A stretch of 9,016 nt of DNA, taken from Desulfobacterales bacterium (lineage in GTDB: Bacteria > Desulfobacterota > Desulfobacteria > Desulfobacterales > C00003060). The translations under genes were made by a program, and so were the position numbers. Shown piece after piece: positions 1 to 6,010 of the stretch. Under the pieces are notes generated by a model. The model saw nothing but the letters and a program-made list of their open reading frames with translations. It made no database searches and had not been told where the DNA came from. Each line of letters opens with the position of its first letter. Position 1 is the first letter of the stretch. The stretch is taken from the NCBI GenBank assembly GCA_030616425.1, contig JAUWXJ010000090.1:1-9016 (forward strand). Reading direction: 5' to 3'.

Positions 1-1254
1 GGCCTTGACCTTTCCTTCCTTTATCCATTCAACAAGATGGTTGGTCTGGACGTCGTGGAGTTTTTCCACCCAGGCTGGAAAGGCCTTGAGGTCCAGTCTG
101 TGAGGTTTCATTTCATTCATTTTCTCTCTCAGGGAAAACCCTGGAGGCCCATCTGCCAAGGGTACGGCCATTCCTTCCAGGGGATTGGTGGGTTTTACAA
201 CGCCACCCGGGATATCAATGTAGCCACACACGGCCGGGACCATCAATATTGCCCGATGGTTGTTTGTGGCATTCAAATCATGCGTGGTTCCCTGGGCACT
301 GGTCAGTAAACACCCTGGGGTATGTGTGGCATATAGACGGGCCGTATCAATAATCTTTTTGGCAGGAACCCAGGTAATCTCCTCAACCTTTTCCGGAGTA
401 AACTCCTTGACATAGTCCTTCAATTCCTCGATCCCATGGACCCACTTGTCGCAGAATTCCTTGTCATGCAAGTCTTCCTCAAAAATTACATGCATCATGC
501 CGGCAGCAAGTGCTGCGGTTGTGGCCGGGCGGGGCTGCAAATGAATGTCAGCCAAAGAGGCCGTGGGTGTAATCCTGGGGTCCACCACAATGAATTTCAC
601 TCCCCGCTCTTTGGCATCCGCAAGATGGCTATAACACATGAAGGGCTGGCCGGAATAAGCGGGATTCGTTCCCCAGATCAGCATCACCTTTGTCTCCTCA
701 GTAGGGAGATTTCCCGTGGTTGGAAATCCATAGGTCAGAAGCTCTGCCATTTGGGCGGCCCTTCGGCAGGCAGTGGAACTCTCACAGCCATAATTGACGG
801 AACCATAAGCGGCCGCCAAGCGCTGGACAGCAGCCCGTGGCTCCTTGGGGTCGCCAACATAAAAGAAAACCGAATGGGGGCTGTGCTCTTTCTTGATTCG
901 ATTCAGATGATCTACAATCATATCATAGGCCTCATCCCAGGAAATTCGGACGAAGCCGGGATCGGGTGATCCCTTGGGATTGGTCCGCTTCATAGGATAT
1001 TTGAGCCGATTCGGGTTGTAGAGTCGCTGAAGGGTTGCATAGGCCTTGGAGCAGAGTGGAGTCGCCGGGTAGCCGGGCCACGGTTCAATACGGGTCACAA
1101 CATCACCCTTCCTAAAAAACTTCATTCCGCAAAATGGACCTTGGTTGCAGGCATCGCAGAAGGTGTATCCCTCTGTCTCCTCCTCAACCCCTGCAGCTTC
1201 TGCCTGTGTGCGAGAAGTCATCTCACTATCTAGTGAGTCTTTCTTTAGATCCAT
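1..1254 (-). CDS. Molybdopterin oxidoreductase, catalytic subunit (N-terminal 418 aa, cut by window edge)
   Basis: I translated the minus strand from the ATG at 1254-1252; the frame stays open for exactly 418 codons to position 1, so the C-terminus (including the usual MopB C-terminal domain) lies outside the window. The start is supported by AGGAGG about 6 nt upstream. Residues 33-68 hold a [4Fe-4S]-type motif, C33-x2-C36-x5-C42-G with C68-S-K, followed by the family's usual 'LYNPNRLKYPMKR' segment (78-90) and 'ISWDEAYD' (104-111). Further family motifs are 'LIWGTNP' (192-198) and 'VVDPRITPTA' (223-232). The segment 'NYGCESSTACRRAA' (154-167) sits where the Mo/W protein ligand falls in DMSO-reductase-family enzymes; C163 is the best ligand candidate. 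The first 30 residues are acidic with no twin-Arg or Sec signal, so the enzyme is probably cytoplasmic. It is a two-electron redox or hydratase-type Mo/W-bisPGD enzyme; the substrate cannot be read from the sequence. It starts 30 nt after livG, which implies co-transcription with the importer. Confidence 0.93.
   Translation of the reverse strand, partial: MDLKKDSLDSEMTSRTQAEAAGVEEETEGYTFCDACNQGPFCGMKFFRKGDVVTRIEPWPGYPATPLCSKAYATLQRLYNPNRLKYPMKRTNPKGSPDPGFVRISWDEAYDMIVDHLNRIKKEHSPHSVFFYVGDPKEPRAAVQRLAAAYGSVNYGCESSTACRRAAQMAELLTYGFPTTGNLPTEETKVMLIWGTNPAYSGQPFMCYSHLADAKERGVKFIVVDPRITPTASLADIHLQPRPATTAALAAGMMHVIFEEDLHDKEFCDKWVHGIEELKDYVKEFTPEKVEEITWVPAKKIIDTARLYATHTPGCLLTSAQGTTHDLNATNNHRAILMVPAVCGYIDIPGGVVKPTNPLEGMAVPLADGPPGFSLREKMNEMKPHRLDLKAFPAWVEKLHDVQTNHLVEWIKEGKVKA
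1222..1237. repeat. Interrupted palindrome inside the start of the molybdoenzyme gene
   Basis: CTCACTA (1222-1228) and TAGTGAG (1231-1237) are perfect 7-bp inverted arms separated by 2 nt. They cover codons 6-11 of the molybdoenzyme gene, 17-32 nt into its coding sequence. This could act as an operator-like site or an mRNA hairpin near the start codon, or be chance. Confidence 0.4.
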
Positions 1255-1284
1255 CAAAATCCTCCTCTATAGACAAGCCAGCTC

Positions 1285-2001
1285 CTACTCCCCCAGATAG
1301 GCCTCAACAACCTTTTCATCACGAACTACCTCCTGTGGCGTCCCTTCAGCTATTATCTCCCCATAATTAAGAACCATCAGCCTGCTCGAGATGTCTAATA
1401 TCACTTTCATCACATGCTCTACTACTATCAGGGTTATCCCGGAATCCCCTATTGCCTTCACTAACCGCAAGGCATCTTCCATCTCTGACGGATTTAATCC
1501 AGCCATGGTTTCATCGAGTAACAGCAACCTGGGCTTGGTGGCCAGGGCCCTGGCAATCTCCACCCTCTTACGATCGACAAGCCCAAATGTTGCGACCAAG
1601 GACAATCTCTTTCCACCCAGACCGACAAATTCTAGAATCCTCTCGCACTCCCCCTCAGCCTGTCTCATACTCCGGACCGGTTCACTTCCGTACGTTCTGC
1701 CTATCATAACATTCTGCAAGGTTGTCATCTGCATAAAAGGCTTGGTTAACTGAAAAGTCCTTGCTATACCACCCTGACATACCTTGTGAGGCTTAAGACC
1801 CGTTATATCTATCTCATTAAACCTGATCTCGCCTTTATCCGGCTTAAGGACACCGCTTATTAGATTGAATAATGTAGTCTTGCCTGAGCCATTGGGACCG
1901 ATGAGGCCGACTATCTCGCCTTCATTAACGGCAAGATTCAGATCCCTGATGGCTACAAGGCCTCCAAATGCCTTCAATAGGTTTTTTACCTCAAGAATCA
2001 A
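1285..2001 (-). CDS. livG: Liv/HAAT-type ABC transporter ATP-binding protein LivG
   Basis: This 238-aa protein is a cytoplasmic ATPase subunit of a branched-chain-amino-acid-type importer, pairing with LivF and driving LivH/LivM. It shows Walker A GPNGSGKTT (35-43), Q-loop Q84 in the LivG-typical 'GIARTFQLTKPF', Walker B 'LLLLDE' (159-164), D-loop 'AGLNPSE' (167-173) and switch His H196. Length is normal for LivG (about 240-255 aa). Two things are odd. The ABC signature, normally LSYGxQ or LSGGQ, reads 'TFGLVDRKRVEIARAL' (138-153), keeping the helix that follows but losing the classic LSGGQ. The residue after Walker B is Thr165 where Pro is common. The start codon is TTG (2001-1999), backed by GGGGGGAG upstream; the 5' end overlaps the livM 3' end by 11 nt, the usual sign of translational coupling. 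The transport family is certain; the substrate is not. Confidence 0.93.
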   Translation of the reverse strand: MILEVKNLLKAFGGLVAIRDLNLAVNEGEIVGLIGPNGSGKTTLFNLISGVLKPDKGEIRFNEIDITGLKPHKVCQGGIARTFQLTKPFMQMTTLQNVMIGRTYGSEPVRSMRQAEGECERILEFVGLGGKRLSLVATFGLVDRKRVEIARALATKPRLLLLDETMAGLNPSEMEDALRLVKAIGDSGITLIVVEHVMKVILDISSRLMVLNYGEIIAEGTPQEVVRDEKVVEAYLGE

Positions 2002-2935
2002 TTTGAATGCTCCCCCCTGAAGTACGCTTGCGAAATCTTGTTATCAGCTCAACCAACCCTCCTGGCAAGAATAAGACCACTATAATGAACAGGACACCAA
2101 ACACCGCAACATGAATCCCTCCTGGCAGATACAGGGACAGAAACTGTTTAAGCAATACGAAAAAGACTGATCCGATTACCGGGCCTAAAATCGTGCCTAC
2201 ACCTCCAACAAAGACTATAATCACCGCATCGAAGGTCCAAACCGGTTCAAACAGACCGCCCGCTCTAAAGGCGGCACTATAATAGGCGTAAATCCCACCG
2301 GCCAAGCCGGTAAGAAAGGTGCTGATGGCGAAGGCCAGGAGCTTGTATCTCTGTGTATCGACCCCCGAGGCCTCAGCCGCATCTTCATCCTCACGTATAG
2401 ACATCAACCCCAGTCCGAGCCTCGAACGGCTTATCCAGTAAACTGCGGCCACTGTCAGCAGCGCTATCAGGAGACTGAGATAATATCGGGGAATCAGGCT
2501 ATAGGCACCCAGAAGCCTCATAGGCATAACATCGGCCCGAGGAAGTATGGTATAAAAGACCAACCTTAATATCTCCGCCAGGACCAGGGTCCCTATGACG
2601 AAATATATACCCCTCAGCCTGAAGGCGGGAAATCCTATGATCATGGCAAAGATCGTGGCAGCCAGTCCCCCGCCAAGTATGGCAAGGGGAAGGGGCAGCC
2701 CGAAATGTAGCCAGATGTAGCGGGCGGCCAGGGCCCCTGCCCCAAAAAAGGCAGCATGCCCGAGGTTTATCTGACCGGTGTATCCGCCGAGGATGTTCCA
2801 GCTCTGAGATAGGGTAATATATAGTAGGGTCAAGAAGAAGAACGTTAAGATATCGGTTCGCGTGAATATCAGAGGCACAAGGATTAGGAGAACAATTATG
2901 CCACCACTTACTGAAAGGTGTTTCCAGTTGCTCAC
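1991..2935 (-). CDS. livM: Liv/HAAT-type ABC transporter permease LivM
   Basis: This 314-aa integral inner-membrane permease forms the translocation pore with LivH. The N-terminus has a hydrophobic segment (about 11-24), followed by the family-defining 'GYTGQINLGHAAFFGAGA' (51-68). A cytoplasmic coupling loop, 'SIREDEDAAEASGVDTQRYK' (about 179-198), is the EAA-like segment that contacts the ATPases and is followed by 'TFLTGLAGGIYAYY'. Strongly hydrophobic stretches throughout fit about eight or more membrane helices. The basic tail 'RFRKRTSGG' is typical of a cytoplasmic C-terminus. The start is GTG (2935-2933), only 3 nt after the livH stop, with a GAGGG ribosome site inside the end of livH. 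The stop lies inside livG. It is an ordinary family member with normal length. Confidence 0.95.
   Translation of the reverse strand: MSNWKHLSVSGGIIVLLILVPLIFTRTDILTFFFLTLLYITLSQSWNILGGYTGQINLGHAAFFGAGALAARYIWLHFGLPLPLAILGGGLAATIFAMIIGFPAFRLRGIYFVIGTLVLAEILRLVFYTILPRADVMPMRLLGAYSLIPRYYLSLLIALLTVAAVYWISRSRLGLGLMSIREDEDAAEASGVDTQRYKLLAFAISTFLTGLAGGIYAYYSAAFRAGGLFEPVWTFDAVIIVFVGGVGTILGPVIGSVFFVLLKQFLSLYLPGGIHVAVFGVLFIIVVLFLPGGLVELITRFRKRTSGGSIQIDS
1999..2014 (-). promoter_or_regulatory. Ribosome site that fixes the TTG start of livG
   Basis: Reading the minus strand, GGGGGGAG is followed after 8 nt by TTG at 2001-1999. No in-frame ATG exists nearby that would keep the N-terminal 'ILEVKNLLKAFGG' strand typical of LivG, so TTG is the likely start. 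The site lies within the last codons of livM. Confidence 0.65.
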
Positions 2936-2938
2936 TAA

Positions 2939-3823
2939 TTATCCCTCTTTCCCAAACAGGCCCTGCGGTCTTAGCATCAGAATCAATAGAAATATCACCA
3001 GCCCAAGGGCAACAGTATAGGGACCTATGTAAGGTAAATTGGCGCTGACCGCTTCAACGACCCCAAGGATTAGACCCGCAAAAAATGCCCCGCCGATGCT
3101 CCCGATCCCCGCGAGCACCAAAACGATAAGGGCCTTCAGTGTCCACTGCATACCCATATCCGGGGCGACTGATTGGGTCATGCCAACCAGGACTCCGGCC
3201 AGACCAGCCAAGGCGGCACCCAGGGCAAATGTAATCAGATAGGTCCGGTCAACATTTATCCCCATCAGCTTTGCAGATTTCCAGTTCTCGGTCGTCGCCC
3301 GGATGGATTTGCCGAAATAGGTCTTGGTGAGCAAGAGGTGCAGTGCGAGGATGACCACCACAGCCACCAACAGGCCGGCCAGAGGGACGTAACCGCATCG
3401 AACTCCGAGAATCGGGAACGACTCACCACTATAAACAGGAGTTATAGCCCTCTCATCGCCGGTCCAGAGCCATCTCGCCACCTGGGGAAATATCAGGAAT
3501 AAGCCAAATGAGACGAGCAAGGTATTTTTTACCTTTGTCTCTTCATGGAACCTGGCCAGACCGGAAAAAAGAAGCTTGTAACAGATCGCCCCGAGCAGGA
3601 ACAGGGCAATGCCTATCAACGGTAGGCCTAACAAGGGATCTATATCAAACAGCGTAAAAAGCCAAAATGCCATGTAGCCACCCACCATCAGAAATTCGCC
3701 GTGGGCGACATTGAGGATCTTCATGACCCCGAAGGTCAAAGAGAGGCCTACTGCTATCAGCCCGTACATCGCACCGATATTGATGCCATTAACAAATGTC
3801 TGAGCCACAAGTCCAAAAGTCAT
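2939..3823 (-). CDS. livH: Liv/HAAT-type ABC transporter permease LivH
   Basis: This 294-aa inner-membrane permease is the partner of LivM. The N-terminal 'GLIAVGLSLTFGVMKILNVAHGEF' region (21-44) is the LivH hallmark. The coupling-loop region 'IRATTENWKSAKLMGINVD' (about 174-192) precedes 'GAALAGLAGVLVG', matching the EAA-like helix that docks on the ATPases. The C-terminus, 'LMLRPQGLFGKEG', is the typical LivH ending. Length and hydrophobicity pattern (about eight helices) are normal. The ATG at 3823-3821 follows the livF stop by 15 nt; the ribosome site is only a modest GGGGTG, suggesting reliance on coupling to livF translation. In many Liv operons livH comes right after the binding-protein gene; here livF is placed between them. 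Confidence 0.95.
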   Translation of the reverse strand: MTFGLVAQTFVNGINIGAMYGLIAVGLSLTFGVMKILNVAHGEFLMVGGYMAFWLFTLFDIDPLLGLPLIGIALFLLGAICYKLLFSGLARFHEETKVKNTLLVSFGLFLIFPQVARWLWTGDERAITPVYSGESFPILGVRCGYVPLAGLLVAVVVILALHLLLTKTYFGKSIRATTENWKSAKLMGINVDRTYLITFALGAALAGLAGVLVGMTQSVAPDMGMQWTLKALIVLVLAGIGSIGGAFFAGLILGVVEAVSANLPYIGPYTVALGLVIFLLILMLRPQGLFGKEG

Positions 3824-3838
3824 TCACACACCCCAAAC

Positions 3839-4546
3839 TCAGCCTGTGCCAAGATAGGCATCCCTAACCTTTTCATCATCTAAAAGGCTTTTGGCGTCAC
3901 CATGCCCTGAAACGCGGCCATTCTCAATTATATAGGCCCTTTGGGCGAGTCCCAGGGCAGCGCGAACATTTTGCTCTACGAGAAGGATGCCTACCCCGGA
4001 CTTGTTTATCTGTTTAATAACCTCAAAGATACTCTTCACAATTAACGGAGCCAATCCCAAAGATGGCTCATCACACATCAGCAGCTTCGGCTTGGCCATC
4101 AAGGCCCGACCAATGGCCAACATCTGTTGCTCTCCGCCGCTCAAGGTCCCGGCCACCTGCTTTTTTCGCTCTTCAAGCACAGGAAACAGCCTATAGACAG
4201 CCTCGAAGGTTTCGCCTCTTGCCTTCCGGCTTTCTGAGGTAAAGGCGCCTAGCTCCAAATTCTCCAAGACGCTCATACCGGGAAATATCCCTTTTTCTTC
4301 GGGGATCAAACAGACGCCCAACTCCACCACCTTATGGGTCGGCTCCTTATCCAGGCGCACGCCATTGAAAATAACGGTCCCCGAGGCCGGAGTGTGCAAG
4401 CCGGATATGGTTTCAACGGCAGTGGTCTTTCCCGCGCCATTGGCACCAATGAGCGATACCAGTTCCCCTTCCTCGACCTTAAGGGAAACATCCCACAGGG
4501 CCTGAAGGTCTCCGTGATAGACATCTATGTTATTGACTTCGAGCAT
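3839..4546 (-). CDS. livF: Liv/HAAT-type ABC transporter ATP-binding protein LivF
   Basis: This 235-aa protein is the second ATPase of the importer. Motifs in order are Walker A GANGAGKTT (34-42), the LivF-specific Q-loop region 'LIPEEKGIFPGMSVLENL' (80-97), a full ABC signature LSGGEQQ (135-141), Walker B 'LLMCDE' (155-160), D-loop 'SLGLAP' (162-167) and the switch position, which is Gln192 in 'LLVEQN', as is usual for LivF. With an intact signature here and a degenerate one in LivG, the ATPase pair is asymmetric. The ATG at 4546-4544 has AAGGA about 6-7 nt upstream. It is the first gene after the hairpin downstream of the binding-protein gene and leads the F-H-M-G block. Confidence 0.95.
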   Translation of the reverse strand: MLEVNNIDVYHGDLQALWDVSLKVEEGELVSLIGANGAGKTTAVETISGLHTPASGTVIFNGVRLDKEPTHKVVELGVCLIPEEKGIFPGMSVLENLELGAFTSESRKARGETFEAVYRLFPVLEERKKQVAGTLSGGEQQMLAIGRALMAKPKLLMCDEPSLGLAPLIVKSIFEVIKQINKSGVGILLVEQNVRAALGLAQRAYIIENGRVSGHGDAKSLLDDEKVRDAYLGTG

Positions 4547-4598
4547 GAGCGTCCTTTGATGAACTCTATTCCCCGCTGGCTATGGCCCCTTCTTTATA

Positions 4599-4636
4599 AT
4601 AAAGGCCGCCCCCATTGGTCAAGGGACGGCCTTTAA
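4599..4636 (-). terminator. Hairpin between binding-protein gene and livF, probable partial terminator
   Basis: Arms 4601-4608 (aaaggccg) and 4627-4634 (cggccttt) pair perfectly over 8 bp; after one mismatch a further CCC/GGG (4610-4612 with 4623-4625) extends the stem, leaving a 10-nt loop. On the minus strand the stem is followed by TTTATTAT, a short and interrupted T-rich tail. It begins 10-15 nt after the stop of the binding-protein gene. This fits a leaky intrinsic terminator or an mRNA 3'-end stabiliser that makes binding protein more abundant than LivFHMG. The weak T-tract is why I call it partial. Confidence 0.68.
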
Positions 4637-4646
4637 TCATCTCCGG

Positions 4647-5885
4647 TTATCTCTCAGACCATTTAGGTTGCCACTTCAATGGTTTTACAGGGACCTTGTC
4701 TCCGTATTTCTTGCCGTGCTCATTGACGTAGACGATGTTTGTCTTTCCGCCCATCCACTGGAGGACCACGATTAAGCGATCCTTAGCCCAACCCTGGTCC
4801 GTGAACTTGATACGGCCGCACACTGTCTCCATATCAGTTGCCCTTACGGCATCCCGGATGGCCTTCCTGTCCAGGGTGCCTGCCTTCTCAATGGCGGCAG
4901 CCAGAACCTGGAAGGCAGTATAGGCTGTGCCCACAATCAGGTCTGCCTCTTTTTTGCCCGTCTTTTTCTTATACTGTTCTATTACATAATCATTCCCCGG
5001 GAGTTTAAGATCGGGGCTCCAAGCACAGGGCACATGGACGTAGTCGGCCAGCTCACCCAAGCCTGAACCGAATTTTGCCCCCTCAGGGGCCCTGTGCCAG
5101 TAAACGACTTTGGGACTAAAATCGAGCTCTTTCATCTGCTTCACAATGGCCGGACCCATTGGTGGGAGGGGATAGGCGAGCAGTATCTCAGCCCCGGCGG
5201 CCTTGGCTCCCGTTATCATGGCGCTGAAGTCCTTGGTCCCGGCAAGATACTTCTTGTGATACACAAGCTTGAATCCCTTCATCTTTGCTGCCTGTTTCCA
5301 ATAAAGGCCTGCCTCTGCGGCGTCCATCTGGTTGATCTCGAAGATAGCAACCTTATTGGGCCAAGGCTTAGGCTGTGCCTGGATCATGTCGAAGACCAGT
5401 GGTGAGAAGAAAGGGGTCTTAAAGAATATGGAGTAAAGCCATTCGTTGCCAAGCTGGTGAGGCATCCAGCCACCACAGCCCGGGCCTACCCACACCATCT
5501 TATTCTTCTGACAGATAGGCGTCCCCATTTCAAACGAGCCACAGCCTAGTCCTCCCAGATTGGCTACAGCCCCCCACGAGTTTGCGACCTCAAGCTGGGT
5601 CTGGGTCTTCAGCCCATCCGACTCATCATCTAAAACCCTCAATTCCACGGGAATCTTCTTGCCGTACTTCTTGACATATATCCCCCCCTTAGCGTTAACC
5701 TGATCTGCAAATATCTCGTATGAAGGTTTGATCTGTGTACCCATACCGGACATTTTTCCGGTAAGGGAAAGAACGCTACTTATCTTGATGGTTTTTGGTG
5801 CTGCCTGAGCATCAGCTCCAAGGCCCAACACTAACCATACTGAGCACAGACAGACACTCACTAATATGACTAAACACTTTTTCAT
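4647..5885 (-). CDS. Periplasmic substrate-binding protein of the Liv/HAAT importer (Peripla_BP_6 type)
   Basis: This 412-aa exported solute receptor delivers ligand to LivHM. Residues 1-28 form a Sec signal peptide: MKK, a hydrophobic core about 5-22, and the type I cleavage site AQA|AP after residue 28. No lipobox Cys sits at the cleavage point. The mature protein opens with 'IKISSVLSLTGKMSGMG' (33-49) and 'FADQVNAKGGI' (59-69), the standard start of the type I periplasmic-binding fold of LivJ/LivK relatives; 'VYWHRAPEGAKFGSGLGELADYVHV' and 'YTAFQVLAAAIEKAGTLDRKAIRDA' fit the second lobe. At about 384 mature residues it is longer than E. coli LivJ/LivK (about 345), as in relatives that bind aromatic acids, amides or other solutes, so the ligand is open. 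The ATG has a near-perfect AAAGGAGGT site at 5900-5892, indicating strong translation. It lies 100 nt upstream of livF with a hairpin between. Confidence 0.94.
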   Translation of the reverse strand: MKKCLVILVSVCLCSVWLVLGLGADAQAAPKTIKISSVLSLTGKMSGMGTQIKPSYEIFADQVNAKGGIYVKKYGKKIPVELRVLDDESDGLKTQTQLEVANSWGAVANLGGLGCGSFEMGTPICQKNKMVWVGPGCGGWMPHQLGNEWLYSIFFKTPFFSPLVFDMIQAQPKPWPNKVAIFEINQMDAAEAGLYWKQAAKMKGFKLVYHKKYLAGTKDFSAMITGAKAAGAEILLAYPLPPMGPAIVKQMKELDFSPKVVYWHRAPEGAKFGSGLGELADYVHVPCAWSPDLKLPGNDYVIEQYKKKTGKKEADLIVGTAYTAFQVLAAAIEKAGTLDRKAIRDAVRATDMETVCGRIKFTDQGWAKDRLIVVLQWMGGKTNIVYVNEHGKKYGDKVPVKPLKWQPKWSER

Positions 5886-5891
5886 CTTTAT

Positions 5892-5900
5892 ACCTCCTTT
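5892..5900 (-). promoter_or_regulatory. Strong Shine-Dalgarno site of the binding-protein gene
   Basis: AAAGGAGGT on the minus strand ends 6 nt before the ATG at 5885. It matches the 16S 3' end over nine bases, is stronger than the sites of livF and livH, and fixes the start used for the signal-peptide protein. Confidence 0.8.
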
Positions 5901-5935
5901 CAGGTTTTGTTTTTGATTAAAAATCTGTTCCTACC

Positions 5936-5955
5936 CTAAACCTGCATCACCTCCT
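5936..5955 (-). other. Extended Shine-Dalgarno-like sequence with a three-codon ORF, no real gene
   Basis: In the 125-nt gap before the binding-protein gene, AGGAGGTGAT (5955-5946) matches the 16S anti-Shine-Dalgarno over ten bases, but nothing long is encoded after it. The overlapping ATG at 5947-5945 gives only Met-Gln-Val-stop (stop at 5938-5936), and AGGAGG is just 2 nt from that ATG. It may be a leader element, the remnant of a lost gene start, or chance. Confidence 0.3.
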
Positions 5956-6010
5956 CTCGTAGGAAAGGCCTGGGCATTTCCAGCTTTTCCTTGGGACTTG
6001 GCGTCCGCGG

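Noticed and set aside
436..969. 177-codon plus-strand open frame and similar plus-strand frames (37-309, 1134-1370, 3173-3502, 5094-5405, 7666-8025)
   Set aside because: All lie antisense to well-recognised genes, have no family-like motifs, and are explained by codon bias of the true minus-strand frames.
4306..4524. 72-codon minus-strand frame inside livF (and 6247-6468, 7865-8062 inside other genes)
   Set aside because: Same-strand out-of-frame shadows of clearly identified genes with no ribosome site.
5962..5981. GGAAA/TTTCC imperfect inverted repeat after the M24 gene as a terminator
   Set aside because: The stem has a mismatch, a very small loop and no T-run afterwards.
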